The notes below the pieces were generated by a model. The model was not told the DNA's origin and searched no databases. It saw only the letters and a program-made list of their open reading frames with translations. This document shows, in pieces, positions 25,909 to 35,481 of a DNA stretch of 64,000 bases. Every line of letters starts with the position of its first letter. Position 1 is the stretch's first letter. A program made the translations under genes and the position numbers. This DNA is from Cellulomonas sp. HZM (GTDB taxonomy: Bacteria; Actinomycetota; Actinomycetes; Actinomycetales; Cellulomonadaceae), in NCBI RefSeq assembly GCF_000708885.1, contig NZ_JEOE01000002.1, positions 124,001-188,000 of the forward strand. Direction: 5' to 3'.

Positions 25909-27081
25909 GTGGCGTCTCGGCGCCGACGGTTCCCGTGGTGGGCGGTCGCGCTCGCCGTGGCGGTCGTCATCCCCGTGGCGGGGGTGCTGTCGGCCGACGA
26001 GACGCGCGCGCTGGCCGAGCGCACGTTCCCCGTGCTGGGCTTCGTCGCGGCCCTCACCGTGGTCGCGGAGCTGTGCGCAGGGGCAGGGCTGTTCGCGGCC
26101 GCCGCCGAGCTCGCCGCGAGGGCAGCGGGCGGACGCCGCTGGCTCCTGTGGGTGCTCGTCGTGCTGCTCGCCACGCTCAGCACCGTGGTCCTGTCGCTCG
26201 ACACCACGGCCGTGCTGCTGACTCCGGTGGTGATCGCGCTCGCCCGGCACACGCGCTCGTTCCCGCTGCCGTTCGCCCTGGTCGTGGTCGCGCTCGCCAA
26301 CACCGCGTCCCTCGTGCTGCCGGTCTCCAACCTCACGAACCTGCTCGCCGACCACACGTTCCGCGCCGCGCAGGTGAGCTACATCGGCCTCATGTGGGTG
26401 CCTGCGCTCGTCGCGATCCTCGTGACGGTGCTGGTGCTGGGAGTGCGCGACCGGTCCGCGCTGCGCGGCCGGTACGAGCCGCACCCCTCCCCGCGCGCCA
26501 AGGACCCGGTGCTGCTGCGCGTCGCGGCGATCGTCACGGGCGTCATGGCGGTCGCGTTCGTCGTCGGCGTGACGCCGTGGGCCGCGGCGACAGTCGCGGC
26601 CCTCGTGCTGCTCGTCGTGACACTCGCACGACGCCGGCCGCTGCCGGTGCCGGCGTCGGACCTCGTGCCGTGGCGCACGCTGCTCGTCGTCCTCGGGCTG
26701 TTCGTGGCCGTCGAGGCCGCGCACGCGCACGGCGCCGGGCAGGTGCTCGCGTCGATGGCCGGCGACGGTGACGACGTGTGGTCGCTGCTGCGGCTCGCGG
26801 GGGTCGGCGTGCTCACGTCGAACGCCGTGAACAACCTGCCCGCGTACCTCGCGCTCGAACCGGCGACCGGTGGCGACCCGCTGCGGGTCGGCGCATTGCT
26901 CATCGGCACCGGTGCGGGTGCGATCCTGACGCCGTGGGGCTCGCTCGCGACCGTCCTGTGGTGGCAGCGCGCGCGCCAGGTCGGCCTGCACGTGCGCACG
27001 CGCACCGTCGTCCTGCAGGGGCTGCTGCTGGGGCCTGCGATCGTCGTGCTCGCGGTGCTCGCGCTCGTCGCGACGAGCTGA
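25909..27081 (+). CDS. SLC13/ArsB-type membrane permease
   Basis: 390 aa with 10-11 membrane helices. SLDTTAVLLTPVVIAL and SNAVNNLPAYLALEP match the conserved helices of the ion transporter superfamily (ArsB, NhaD, SLC13). GAILTPWGSLATVLWW is the C-terminal re-entrant region of this group. Substrates in the group include arsenite, sodium and dicarboxylates; none can be chosen here. GTG 25909 follows the yaaA stop by one base, so the genes form an operon. Confidence 0.82.
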   Translation: MASRRRRFPWWAVALAVAVVIPVAGVLSADETRALAERTFPVLGFVAALTVVAELCAGAGLFAAAAELAARAAGGRRWLLWVLVVLLATLSTVVLSLDTTAVLLTPVVIALARHTRSFPLPFALVVVALANTASLVLPVSNLTNLLADHTFRAAQVSYIGLMWVPALVAILVTVLVLGVRDRSALRGRYEPHPSPRAKDPVLLRVAAIVTGVMAVAFVVGVTPWAAATVAALVLLVVTLARRRPLPVPASDLVPWRTLLVVLGLFVAVEAAHAHGAGQVLASMAGDGDDVWSLLRLAGVGVLTSNAVNNLPAYLALEPATGGDPLRVGALLIGTGAGAILTPWGSLATVLWWQRARQVGLHVRTRTVVLQGLLLGPAIVVLAVLALVATS

Positions 27082-27106
27082 GCCGTCCCCAGACGTACCG
27101 CCGGCC

Positions 27107-27826
27107 CTACCCCCAGCCCTCGCTCGGAACGCCCACCACCGCGATCTCGTCGCGCCGGTCCGGGTACAGCCGCACGATGCTGAGCGACGCGGGCGCGACC
27201 CGCAGCTGGCTCCACGACGAGGGCTGGGCGCGCATCGCGACGCCCAGCGCCGCACGGATCGCGACCGCGTGGCTCACGACGACGACCGTGCGCCCGCCAC
27301 CCCCGGCACGCAGCTCGTCGAGCCCACGGGCGAGCCGCTCGCCCACCTGCGCGATCGACTCGCCGCCGGGCGGGACCACGTCCGCGCGCGTGTGCCACGG
27401 CTCGAGCTGACCGGGCCAGCGTTCCTCGATCTGCGCGGCCGTGAGCCCCTGCCACGCACCGAAGTCGGCCTCCTGGAACGTCGCGTCCGTACGCACCGGC
27501 AGCCTGAGTCGCTCGCCGACGATCGCACCGGTCTGCTGGGTGCGCACCATCGGCGACGCGACGACCTCGGACGGGTAGTGGATGTCTCCCCACAGGTCAC
27601 GCCCCACGCGGTCCACGAGCGCCGCGGCAGCATGGGCCTGCGCGATCCCGTGCCCGTCGAGCGGCGGCCCGGGCTCGCCCGAGCCGGAGTACCCGCCGGC
27701 GACGGTCATCGTGGTCTGCCCGTGCCGGACGAGCACGACCGTGACGGGCTCGGCGTCGTCGAAGCGGGCGGATGCGCCCGAGGGTCGCGGTGCGCGACCG
27801 GATCCGGGGTCCGAGGCTGCGTTCAC
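27107..27826 (-). CDS. Histidine phosphatase (phosphoglycerate mutase-like)
   Basis: 239 aa. VVLVRHGQTTMTVAGGYSG has the RHG phospho-accepting His. Glu of the QEADFGAWQGL segment and SHAVAIRAAL with the second His complete the active site. Branch 1 histidine phosphatase; substrates vary (phosphosugars, alpha-ribazole phosphate). In many actinobacteria the same family is fused to RNase H; no RNase H domain is present here. GTG 27826 is used. It follows the zinc-ribbon gene by 46 bp on the same strand. Confidence 0.88.
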   Translation of the reverse strand: MNAASDPGSGRAPRPSGASARFDDAEPVTVVLVRHGQTTMTVAGGYSGSGEPGPPLDGHGIAQAHAAAALVDRVGRDLWGDIHYPSEVVASPMVRTQQTGAIVGERLRLPVRTDATFQEADFGAWQGLTAAQIEERWPGQLEPWHTRADVVPPGGESIAQVGERLARGLDELRAGGGGRTVVVVSHAVAIRAALGVAMRAQPSSWSQLRVAPASLSIVRLYPDRRDEIAVVGVPSEGWG

Positions 27827-27872
27827 GTGCCCAGACTGGTCCGGGCCGCGGCCGGGCGCCACCGCTGCGAGC

Positions 27873-28610
27873 TCAGTCCTTGGGCAGCCGCACCAGGATG
27901 CGCCCGCACTCCTCGCACCGCACCACGGTGTCCTCCGACTTCTGCCGGATCGCATCCAGGTCCAGAGGGTTGAGGTCGAGCCGGCACCCGTCGCACCGCG
28001 TCCCGCGCAGCGCTGCGGCCCCGACGCCGCCGAGCTGGCCACGCAGGCGCTCGTACAGCGTCACCAGGCCCGCGTCGAGACCCTCCGCAGCCGTCGCGCG
28101 CTGGCCCGCGACCGTCGCGGTCTCGGCGTCGATCTCGGCGTACGCCGCGTCCCGCTCGCCCTCGACACCCGCCTTCGACTCGACGAGCGCCGTATGGGAA
28201 GCGGACACCTCGGACAGCGCGCTCTCGTGCGCCTCGAGCCGCTCCATGACCTCGAGCTCGACCTCCTCGAGGTCGGACTGCCGACGGGCGAGCGACTCGA
28301 TCTCGCTCTGCAGCGCCTGCAGGTCCTTGGCGGTGCCCTGCCCGGAGTCGAGCCGCGCCTGGTCACGAGCGGCACGGCTGCGCACCTGCTCGACGTCGCC
28401 CTCGGCCTTGGTCACCTCGCGGCGCAGGTCCGAGACCGCGGTCTGCGAGGTGACGAGGGACGTGTGCAGGTCCGCGAGCTGCGTGTCGAGCTCCGCCAGG
28501 CGGGCGAGCTGCGGCAGCGTCCGCCTGCGGTGCGCGAGCTGGTCGAGGCGCGTGTCGAGCGCCTGCACGTCCAGGAGCCGGCGCTGGTCGGCGGCGGGGG
28601 CAGTGCTCAC
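27873..28610 (-). CDS. Coiled-coil protein with C-terminal C4 zinc ribbon
   Basis: 245 aa. Residues about 15-180 are a long coiled coil. The C-terminus has CDGCRLDLNPLDL and CEECGRILV, a C4-type zinc ribbon (PF02591 group). It matches the CT398/CdsZ-like nucleic-acid-binding family usually found beside Nif3 genes in actinobacteria. GTG 28610 overlaps the nif3 stop (GTGA). Its molecular function is not established. Confidence 0.9.
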   Translation of the reverse strand: MSTAPAADQRRLLDVQALDTRLDQLAHRRRTLPQLARLAELDTQLADLHTSLVTSQTAVSDLRREVTKAEGDVEQVRSRAARDQARLDSGQGTAKDLQALQSEIESLARRQSDLEEVELEVMERLEAHESALSEVSASHTALVESKAGVEGERDAAYAEIDAETATVAGQRATAAEGLDAGLVTLYERLRGQLGGVGAAALRGTRCDGCRLDLNPLDLDAIRQKSEDTVVRCEECGRILVRLPKD

Positions 28611-29479
28611 GGGTGTCCTTCCGACGGGTTCTCGGCGCGTCCCGTCCACGGGTCGGTGCGGACGGTGCTGACGCGGGTCTCCACCGTAGTGCCCCGCGCG
28701 GCGAGGTCGTGCTCGAGCGCCCGCGCGGCGTGCTCGAGCCAGGGCCACTCGGACGCGAAGTGCGCGAGGTCGACGAGGTACGGGCGGCCGTCCTCGAACT
28801 CGGCACGCTCGCGCAGCTCCGAGGCCGGGTGGTGGCGCAGGTCGGCGGTGACGTACGCGTCGACCCCGGCGGCACATACGTCGTCGAACAGCGAGTCGCC
28901 CGAGCCGCCGACCACTGCGACGCGCTCGACGAGCCCCCCTGGGTCGCCCGCGAACCGCACTCCCTGGGCCGTCGCCGGGACGGCAGCAGCCACGCGCTCG
29001 GCGAACGCGGCGAGCGTCGTCGGCTCGGCGAGCCGCCCCACCCGCCCGATCCCCGTGCTCTCGTCGGCCCCGGCGACGAGCGGCACGGTGTCGACCACGC
29101 CGATCGCCTCCGCGAGCGCGTCCGCGACCCCGCCGCGTGCCGCGTCGGCGTTGGTGTGCGCGGCGTACAGGGCGATCCCCGAGCGCACGAGCCCGTGCAC
29201 GAGCGCGCCCTTGAAGCTCGTCGCGGCGACCGAGTGCACACCCCGCAGGAGCAGCGGGTGGTGGGTCACGACGAGGTCGGCGCCCCACTCGCGGGCCTCG
29301 TCGAGCACTGCCGCGACGGGGTCGACGGCGAGCAGCACGCGGCGTACCTCGTCGACGGGGTCGCCGACGACGAGACCGACCGCGTCCCACGGCTCGGCCG
29401 TGCCGGGCGGGTAGCGCCGCTCGAGGGCTGCGACGACGTCGGCGAGGCTGGCGCTGCTGGCGGTCACGGGTGCGTCCAC
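28607..29479 (-). CDS. Nif3-like dinuclear metal-centre hexameric protein
   Basis: 290 aa NIF3/YbgI/GTP cyclohydrolase I type 2 family. VVTHHPLLLRGVHS carries the metal-binding His pair. AAHTNADAARGGV and the C-terminal LVDLAHFASEWPWLE motif give further ligands. Biochemical role unsettled; structures show two metals. GTG 29479 sits 7 nt behind a TAGCGT hexamer. First gene of the nif3/zinc-ribbon/histidine-phosphatase operon. Confidence 0.92.
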   Translation of the reverse strand: MDAPVTASSASLADVVAALERRYPPGTAEPWDAVGLVVGDPVDEVRRVLLAVDPVAAVLDEAREWGADLVVTHHPLLLRGVHSVAATSFKGALVHGLVRSGIALYAAHTNADAARGGVADALAEAIGVVDTVPLVAGADESTGIGRVGRLAEPTTLAAFAERVAAAVPATAQGVRFAGDPGGLVERVAVVGGSGDSLFDDVCAAGVDAYVTADLRHHPASELRERAEFEDGRPYLVDLAHFASEWPWLEHAARALEHDLAARGTTVETRVSTVRTDPWTGRAENPSEGHP

Positions 29480-29486
29480 GCCGCCG

Positions 29487-29492
29487 ACGCTA
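29487..29492 (-). promoter_or_regulatory. -10 element of a leaderless nif3 promoter
   Basis: On the minus strand TAGCGT, 7 nt, then GTG 29479. Confidence 0.55.
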
Positions 29493-29511
29493 CCGGTCGC
29501 GAACGGTGGCC

Positions 29512-30369
29512 TCAGGACGCCGAGACGCGGTCGCCCACGCGTAGCACCCCGGTCCGCACCGGGACCGCCTGGATGCCGAACCACACCTCGCCGTCGCGGC
29601 GCCGGTGCCGCGCGAGGGAGCGCAGGGGCTCCTTGCCCTTGAGGTACGTGTCGGGGTCGACGGTCGTCATGACGCACCGCCCGGTGTGGTCCGCGAACCG
29701 CAGCTCGAGCCCGCCGACGACGAAGCGCGACCAGTCGTCCTCCGCGAACGGCTCGTCGACGCCGTCGACCAGGATGTTGGGCCGGAACCGACGCACGTCG
29801 AGCGGGTGGGCAGCGTCGGGGACGGGGCGTCCGGCGGCGAGCGCCCGCTCGACCGCCTCGTCGTGCGCCTGTGCCGCCCACTGGTCGAGCCGGCGCAGCG
29901 ACGCCGTGGTGAACAGGTGCAGCGGCGCGGTGTCGGTGAGCGACATCGGGTCGTCGGCCGTGCCCCCGTGCGCGGCCGACATGCCGCGCCGGGACGGGTC
30001 GTCGAGCCAGACGAGCCGCGCGGGGCGGCCGACGAGCTCCGAGCACCAGGCAGCGGCATCGTCGCCGGCGTCGGTCGCGTGCTCGACGCGGGACATCGTG
30101 ACGTCCACCCGGCGGCCGTCGAACGGAGCGGCGACCTCGAGCAGGCCGAGGGTCGCGTGGTCGAGCGCGACCCCGTGGCCCACGGGAAGGGCACGCGCGC
30201 CGAGCATCTGCGGGAGCTTGCGCGCGGTGAGCGTCTCACCACGCTCGTCCACCAGCATCCAGCGGCGGTCCCCCGAGGGCCCCTCGGGGCCGACGACGAC
30301 CTCGTCCACCCGGTACCCCGCGAACGACTTCACGGGGTAGACGGTCAGGGCACTGACGTGGGGGGTCAC
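29512..30369 (-). CDS. MOSC N-terminal beta-barrel/MOSC domain protein
   Basis: 285 aa. N-terminal MOSC_N barrel (VSALTVYPVKSFAGYRVDEV), then the MOSC domain with RFRPNILVDG and a FADHTGRCVMTTVDPDT segment holding the conserved Cys. Family members (mARC, YcbX, YiiM) handle Mo-cofactor-dependent reduction of N-hydroxylated compounds. GTG 30369 has GGAG 5 nt upstream. The next feature upstream is tRNA-Val on the same strand. Confidence 0.88.
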   Translation of the reverse strand: MTPHVSALTVYPVKSFAGYRVDEVVVGPEGPSGDRRWMLVDERGETLTARKLPQMLGARALPVGHGVALDHATLGLLEVAAPFDGRRVDVTMSRVEHATDAGDDAAAWCSELVGRPARLVWLDDPSRRGMSAAHGGTADDPMSLTDTAPLHLFTTASLRRLDQWAAQAHDEAVERALAAGRPVPDAAHPLDVRRFRPNILVDGVDEPFAEDDWSRFVVGGLELRFADHTGRCVMTTVDPDTYLKGKEPLRSLARHRRRDGEVWFGIQAVPVRTGVLRVGDRVSAS

Positions 30370-30397
30370 GCGATCTCCGGGGACGACGACGAGCGGG

Positions 30398-30471
30398 TGG
30401 GCCCGGCCGGGTTCGAACCGGCGACCCCCGCGGTGTAAGCGCGGTGCTCTGACCAGCTGAGCTACAGGCCC
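30398..30471 (-). tRNA. tRNA-Val (anticodon TAC)
   Basis: 74 nt including discriminator A. Acceptor GGGCCTG pairs with CGGGCCC. The D arm is GCTCAGCTGGTCAGAGC; the anticodon loop CTTACAC is closed by a CCGCG/CGCGG stem; the T arm is GCCGGTTCGAACCCGGC. CCA is not encoded in the next bases. Confidence 0.95.
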
Positions 30472-30550
30472 CTGCGTCGCGGCGTGCGCAGGAACGGCAC
30501 GGCCGACGACGGTCGCCCAGCCTACCGGCCGGTGCGCCGTCCCCCTCCGG

Positions 30551-31012
30551 TCAGGCCGACAGCCGCCCGAGCGCCTCGCGGTACGCCGACAGCGGCCGCG
30601 CCTGGCCGGCCTCGTTGACGACCGACCACACCACGGTGCCCTCGGCGTCGACCAGGAACGACCCGCGGCGGGCGAACCCGCGCTCGTCGTCGAACACACC
30701 GTAGGCGCGCGCGACCTCGCCGTGCGGCCAGAAGTCCGACAGGAGCTCGAAGCCGTACCCCTCGTGCTCCGCCCAGGCCCGCAGCGAGTGCACCGGGTCG
30801 CACGAGATCACGAGCAGCTGGACGCCTGCGTCCTGGAAGGCGGAGATGTTGTCGCGCAGCTCGCACAGCTCACCCGTGCACGTGCCGGAGAAGGCGAACG
30901 GCACGAACACGATCGCCACGGGTCCGCCGCGCAGGCCCGAGAGCGAGACGGGCGTGCCGTGCGTGTCGGTGAGCGTGAAGTCGGGGGCGACGTCGCCCTG
31001 CTGCGGGCTCAC
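30551..31012 (-). CDS. AhpE-like peroxiredoxin
   Basis: 153 aa thioredoxin-fold peroxidase reducing H2O2 and organic or peroxynitrite substrates. The active-site region is PFAFSGTCTGELCELRD with peroxidatic C45; Arg of the active site is near residue 117 (RRGSFLV). Mycobacterial AhpE is a one-Cys enzyme. Here a second Cys stands five residues later (C50) and a third at C70, so an internal disulfide is possible. GTG 31012 overlaps the DUF3052 stop (GTGA). Confidence 0.92.
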   Translation of the reverse strand: MSPQQGDVAPDFTLTDTHGTPVSLSGLRGGPVAIVFVPFAFSGTCTGELCELRDNISAFQDAGVQLLVISCDPVHSLRAWAEHEGYGFELLSDFWPHGEVARAYGVFDDERGFARRGSFLVDAEGTVVWSVVNEAGQARPLSAYREALGRLSA

Positions 31013-31428
31013 TTGCCGCGTCCGCGGGTCGCCAGACGCGTCGCGGACCAGTCCGGCGCGATCGAGAAGGTCGTCATCGCGTGCAGGCCCGACGTGGTCG
31101 CGGCCTCCTCGATGTCGGAGTGCGAGACGTGCCCGCCGCGGCCCGACTTCGGGGTGAGCACCCAGATGGGTCCGTTGTCGTCGAGGACCGTCATCGCGTC
31201 GACGAGGTAGTCCGTGAGGTCGCCGTCGTCCTCGCGGAACCAGATCACGGCGCCGTCGGTCACGTCGTCGTAGTCCTCGTCGACGAGCTCGGTGCCCGTG
31301 ACGCCCTCGATCGCGGCGCGCAGGTCGTCGTCGGCGTCGTCGTCGTACCCGATCTCCTGGACCACCTGCCCCGAGGTGAAGCCGAGGCGTGCCACTGCCT
31401 GCGCGTCGACGTCAGCGCTGTCTGCCAC
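31009..31428 (-). CDS. DUF3052 family protein
   Basis: 139 aa acidic conserved actinobacterial protein: ARLGFTSGQVVQEIGYDDDA at the N-terminus, then VIWFREDDGDLTDYLVDAM and LTPKSGRGGHVSHSDIEEAA. Function unknown; it is usually linked to aceE and peroxiredoxin genes, as here. GTG 31428 matches the family start. A longer GTG start at 31494 lies on the promoter hexamer and is rejected. Confidence 0.88.
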   Translation of the reverse strand: MADSADVDAQAVARLGFTSGQVVQEIGYDDDADDDLRAAIEGVTGTELVDEDYDDVTDGAVIWFREDDGDLTDYLVDAMTVLDDNGPIWVLTPKSGRGGHVSHSDIEEAATTSGLHAMTTFSIAPDWSATRLATRGRGK

Positions 31429-31494
31429 GTCCTGACCGGTCCCTTCGTCCGAGGTCCACGCGTCGTGCGCGCGGGTCCTGCCTGATGTCCGCAC

Positions 31495-31500
31495 ACGTTA
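31495..31500 (-). promoter_or_regulatory. -10 element of the DUF3052-peroxiredoxin operon
   Basis: TAACGT on the minus strand. The predicted transcription start leaves a leader of about 60 nt before GTG 31428. Confidence 0.45.
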
Positions 31501-31560
31501 GCCCACAGCGCCACCACCCGGCCTGGCAAGGGGTGTCGCACCCGTTGCCCGGGACCCGCC

Positions 31561-31600
31561 CGGGACTCGCCGGGGACTCGTCGGGGACTCGTCGGGGACC
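31561..31600 (+). repeat. Tandem 11-bp repeats upstream of aceE
   Basis: Units CGGGACTCGCC, GGGGACTCGTC, GGGGACTCGTC and a partial GGGGACC in the 340-bp divergent region between DUF3052 and aceE. Nothing else in 31501-31840 looks coding. Confidence 0.7.
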
Positions 31601-31671
31601 GCTGCCCGCACCCGGTCGCCGCTGTGCAATGCCCGGGTGTCGTGCACGTCACGGCCTCCTACCCGGTACCC

Positions 31672-31682
31672 AAAGTGACTTT
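31672..31682. promoter_or_regulatory. 11-bp palindrome in the aceE upstream region
   Basis: AAAGTGACTTT (arms AAAGT/ACTTT around one G) about 160 bp before the aceE start, in one of the few A/T-rich spots of the region. Possible operator; no regulator can be named. Confidence 0.35.
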
Positions 31683-31840
31683 CTGGCCCCGGCAGTCCGA
31701 GAATGGGTCGACGAACCCCCGATCCGGCGCCGAACCAGCATGGGACCAGAACGGAACCAGCACGGGACCACCGGACCGGGTCGAACGATGTGCGCCGAGG
31801 CCTTCGGGCTCCGCGCGCGGACGAGAGGCGAGGAGCACTG

Positions 31841-34588
31841 GTGGCTTCGATCGACGAGACGGGACCGCTCATCGGCGGCCTGCTCAGCCAGGTACCGGAC
31901 ATCGACCCCGAGGAGACCGGCGAGTGGGTCGAGTCGCTCGACGGGCTGATCGACGACAAGGGCGGCCCGCGCGCCCGCTACGTGCTGATGAGCATGCTGC
32001 GGCACGCGCGCGAGCGGAACGTCGCGATCCCCGCGTCGCTCAACACGCCGTACGTCAACACGATCGCGGTGCACAACGAGCCGTACTTCCCCGGTGACGA
32101 GGTCATCGAGCGCCGCTACCGCTCGTGGAACCGCTGGAACGCGGCCGTCATGGTCACGCGCGCGCAGCGGCCGGGTGTGGGCGTCGGCGGCCACATCTCG
32201 TCGTACGCGTCGGTCGCGACGCTGACCGAGGTGGGTCTCAACCACTTCTTCCGCGGCAAGGACCACCCGGGCGGCGGCGACCAGGTCTACTTCCAGGGCC
32301 ACGCCTCCCCCGGCGTCTACGCCCGTGCCTTCCTCGAGGGGCGCCTGTCCGAGCACCAGCTCGACGGGTTCCGCCAGGAGCTGTCGCACCCGGGCGGCGG
32401 CCTGCCGTCCTACCCGCACCCGCGCCTCGCGCCGGACCTGTGGGAGTTCCCGACGGTGTCGATGGGCCTCGGCCCCTCGTCGGCCATCTACCAGGCGTGG
32501 ACCAACCGCTACCTGCACAACCGCGGGATCAAGGACACGAGCCAGCAGGACGTGTGGGCGTTCCTGGGCGACGGCGAGATGGACGAGCCCGAGTCGCGCG
32601 GCATGCTCCAGCTCGCGGCGCAGCAGAACCTCGACAACCTGACGTTCGTCGTGAACTGCAACCTGCAGCGGCTCGACGGGCCCGTGCGCGGCAACGGCAA
32701 GATCATCCAGGAGCTCGAGGCGCAGTTCCGCGGCGCGGGCTGGAACGTCATCAAGGTCATCTGGGGCCGCGAGTGGGACACCCTGCTCAACGCCGACAAG
32801 GACCGCGCGCTCGTCAACCTCATGAACACGACGCCTGACGGAGACTTCCAGACCTACCGGGCCGAGAACGGCGCGTTCATCCGCGAGCACTTCTTCGGTC
32901 GCGACCCGCGCACCAAGCAGCTCGTCGAGAAGATGTCGGACGACGAGATCTGGGCGCTCAAGCGCGGTGGCCACGACTACCGCAAGATCTACGCCGCCTA
33001 CAAGGCTGCGCGCGAGCACACCGGCCAGCCGACGGTCATCCTGGCGCACACCATCAAGGGCTACGGGCTGGGCTCGGGCTTCGCGGGGCGCAACGCCACG
33101 CACCAGATGAAGAAGCTGAAGGCCGACGACCTCAAGACGCTGCGCGACTCGCTGCACATCCCGATCACGGACGAGCAGATCGACGAGAACCCGTACGTCC
33201 CGCCGTACTTCCACCCGGGTCCGGACGACGAGGCGATCCAGTACCTGCTGGAGCGCCGTCGTCAGCTCGGCGGGTTCGTGCCCGAGCGCCGCTCGACCCA
33301 CGCGCCGGTCACGCTGCCCGAGGCGAAGGTGTACGAGAGCCTGGCGAAGGGCTCCGGTCACCAGGAGGTCGCCACGACGATGGCGCTCGTGCGCCTGTTC
33401 AAGGACCTCGTGAAGGACAAGGAGTTCGGCCACCGCCTGGTGCCGATCATCCCCGACGAGGCGCGCACGTTCGGCCTGGACTCGATCTTCCCGAGCGCGA
33501 AGATCTTCAACACGGTCGGCCAGCACTACCTCGCCGTGGACCGCGAGCTCATGCTGAGCTACAAGGAGTCCGAGTCCGGGCAGATCATGCACACGGGCAT
33601 CAACGAGGCCGGCTCGGCCTCGGCGTTCCAGGCCGTCGCGACGTCCTACGCGACGCACGGCGAGCCGCTCGTGCCGTTCTACTTCTACTACTCGATGTTC
33701 GGGTTCCAGCGCACGGGCGACCAGTTCTGGGCCGCCGGTGACCAGATGGCACGCGGGTTCCTCATCGGGGCGACCGCCGGACGGACGACGCTCACGGGCG
33801 AGGGCCTGCAGCACGCCGACGGCCACTCGCCGCTGCTCGCCGGCACGATGTCGCACGTCGTGCACTACGACCCGGCGTACGGGTACGAGATCCGGCACAT
33901 CGTGCGCGACGGCATCGAGCGCATGTACGCCGAGGACAACGGCGGCCGGGACCGCGACGTCATCTACTACCTCACGGTCTACAACGAGCCGATCGTCCAG
34001 CCGGCTGAGCCGGAGGACGTGGACATCGAGGGGATCCTGCGCGGCATCCACCTCGTCTCCCCCGCCGAGGGCGAGGGTCCGCGCGCGCAGATCCTCGCGT
34101 CGGGCGTGGCCGTGCCGTGGGCGCTCGAGGCACAGAAGCTGCTCGCCGAGGACTGGGGCGTGCGCGCCGCGGTGTGGTCGGTGACCAGCTGGAACGAGCT
34201 GCGGCGCGACGGCCTGGCCGCCGAGCAGCACGCGTTCCTGCACCCCGGCGAGGCGCCGCGCGAGGCGTACCTCACGCAGAAGCTGGCCGGCGCGGAGGGC
34301 CCGTTCGTCGCGACGACGGACTACGACCACCTCGTCGCCGACCAGGTGCGCCAGTGGGTTCCCGGCACGTACGCGACGCTCGGTGCGGACGGCTTCGGCT
34401 TCTCCGACACGCGCGCCGCGGCGCGCCGGCACTTCAAGATCGACGGCCCGTCGACCGCGGTGCGGGTGCTGCAGCAGCTCGCCCGCACGGGCGAGGTCGC
34501 GGCGGACGCCGCTGCGCAGGCCATCGAGCGCTACCGCCTGCACGACGTCACGGCCGGCACGTCCGGCAACGCGGGCGGCGAGTCCTGA
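31841..34588 (+). CDS. aceE: Pyruvate dehydrogenase E1 component, homodimeric type
   Basis: 915 aa thiamine-diphosphate enzyme that decarboxylates pyruvate and acetylates the E2 lipoyl domain. The ThDP motif runs from [12 protein letters not shown] to [40 protein letters not shown] and [13 protein letters not shown] are diagnostic. GTG 31841 follows GAGGAG; an in-frame extension to 31703 has no support. No E2/E3 genes adjoin, as is usual in actinobacteria. It sits beside the FasR/fatty-acid cluster that consumes its acetyl-CoA. Confidence 0.97.
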   Translation: MASIDETGPLIGGLLSQVPDIDPEETGEWVESLDGLIDDKGGPRARYVLMSMLRHARERNVAIPASLNTPYVNTIAVHNEPYFPGDEVIERRYRSWNRWNAAVMVTRAQRPGVGVGGHISSYASVATLTEVGLNHFFRGKDHPGGGDQVYFQGHASPGVYARAFLEGRLSEHQLDGFRQELSHPGGGLPSYPHPRLAPDLWEFPTVSMGLGPSSAIYQAWTNRYLHNRGIKDTSQQDVWAFLGDGEMDEPESRGMLQLAAQQNLDNLTFVVNCNLQRLDGPVRGNGKIIQELEAQFRGAGWNVIKVIWGREWDTLLNADKDRALVNLMNTTPDGDFQTYRAENGAFIREHFFGRDPRTKQLVEKMSDDEIWALKRGGHDYRKIYAAYKAAREHTGQPTVILAHTIKGYGLGSGFAGRNATHQMKKLKADDLKTLRDSLHIPITDEQIDENPYVPPYFHPGPDDEAIQYLLERRRQLGGFVPERRSTHAPVTLPEAKVYESLAKGSGHQEVATTMALVRLFKDLVKDKEFGHRLVPIIPDEARTFGLDSIFPSAKIFNTVGQHYLAVDRELMLSYKESESGQIMHTGINEAGSASAFQAVATSYATHGEPLVPFYFYYSMFGFQRTGDQFWAAGDQMARGFLIGATAGRTTLTGEGLQHADGHSPLLAGTMSHVVHYDPAYGYEIRHIVRDGIERMYAEDNGGRDRDVIYYLTVYNEPIVQPAEPEDVDIEGILRGIHLVSPAEGEGPRAQILASGVAVPWALEAQKLLAEDWGVRAAVWSVTSWNELRRDGLAAEQHAFLHPGEAPREAYLTQKLAGAEGPFVATTDYDHLVADQVRQWVPGTYATLGADGFGFSDTRAAARRHFKIDGPSTAVRVLQQLARTGEVAADAAAQAIERYRLHDVTAGTSGNAGGES

Positions 34589-34596
34589 TCGGCTGA

Positions 34597-34653
34597 CCCC
34601 GTACGACGAGAGCGCGTGGCCCCCGCGGGGTCACGCGCTCTCGTCGTACGGGG
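34597..34653. terminator. Long-stem bidirectional terminator after aceE
   Basis: Perfect 22-bp inverted repeat (34597-34618 with 34632-34653) and a 13-nt loop, between aceE and the convergent gene ending at 34672. No long U tract. Confidence 0.8.
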
Positions 34654-34671
34654 GGCGATCGACGCCGCTCG

Positions 34672-35358
34672 TCAGGTCCCGGGGATGGACTGCTCCGCGT
34701 GCGCCACCTCACGCTCGAGCTCCTCGCGCAGGCCGACGACGACGCGCTGGTCGTGGAACAGGTCGAGCGACCGCAGGTGCTGCTTGGCCTCGAGCGGACG
34801 ACCCGCCTCGATCGAGGCGAGCACGAGCTGGCGGGCCACCTCGGGCTCGTGGTCCTTCGGGTGGTAATGCCCCACGCCCAGGCCGATCGCGTCCACCGGG
34901 GCCCCGGCGTCGCGCAGCAGCTTGAGCGACTCGGCGAGGGCGCGTCCCGACGGGTCGCGCTCGGCGGCGGTACGCAGCCGGCGCAGGGTGCCCTCGTGGT
35001 CGTCTCGGACCGAGAGCCGGGCGACCTCGAGGAGCGGGAACCAGGCACGCGGGTTGCCGGCGAGCTCCTCACCCAGCGCCCACACCGCGAGGTCGGCCGC
35101 GCGCTGGCGCTCCTCGTCCGCCGCGTCGGCGGTCAGCGGGTCGTCGTGCGCCACCGAGTCGGACGCGCGACGCCGGACGATCTCGGCGAGCGCCGCGAAC
35201 GCGCGCTCGTTGTTCGGGTCGTCGCTGAGCATCGAGCGCAGCGCGTCCTCGTGCAGCGTGTCGCCACGGCGGGCGGTGCTGGTGGGCCGGCGCGCTCCCA
35301 CGCGCGACGCGGACGCAGGACGACGGATGAGCTGTCGGAGCCTGGGCAGGAGTGCCAT
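34672..35358 (-). CDS. Hypothetical helical (TPR-like) protein
   Basis: 228 aa. After a basic N-terminus the protein is a series of amphipathic helices (ERAFAALAEIVRRR, AWFPLLEVARLSV, EVARQLVLASIEAGRPLEA) consistent with TPR-like repeats. No catalytic motif is seen. The same position, divergent from fasR, is typical in Cellulomonas-like genomes. ATG 35358 lies 6 nt behind TAGGGT, with no ribosome site. Confidence 0.72.
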   Translation of the reverse strand: MALLPRLRQLIRRPASASRVGARRPTSTARRGDTLHEDALRSMLSDDPNNERAFAALAEIVRRRASDSVAHDDPLTADAADEERQRAADLAVWALGEELAGNPRAWFPLLEVARLSVRDDHEGTLRRLRTAAERDPSGRALAESLKLLRDAGAPVDAIGLGVGHYHPKDHEPEVARQLVLASIEAGRPLEAKQHLRSLDLFHDQRVVVGLREELEREVAHAEQSIPGT

Positions 35359-35364
35359 GCGTCG

Positions 35365-35370
35365 ACCCTA
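35365..35370 (-). promoter_or_regulatory. -10 element, leaderless promoter of the TPR-like gene
   Basis: TAGGGT on the minus strand, 6 nt before ATG 35358. Confidence 0.55.
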
Positions 35371-35469
35371 GCCGCAAGCAACCAGCGGCACCGGGCGGAG
35401 CGGGCGGACCCCCGCGCGAGCGTGGTCGGCGTAGCGGAGCCGTTTGTCGACTTCCCACAAGCGGACCCC

Positions 35470-35475
35470 TATGCT
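35470..35475 (+). promoter_or_regulatory. -10 element of a leaderless fasR promoter
   Basis: TATGCT, 6 nt, then ATG 35482. Confidence 0.6.
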
Positions 35476-35481
35476 CGGCCC

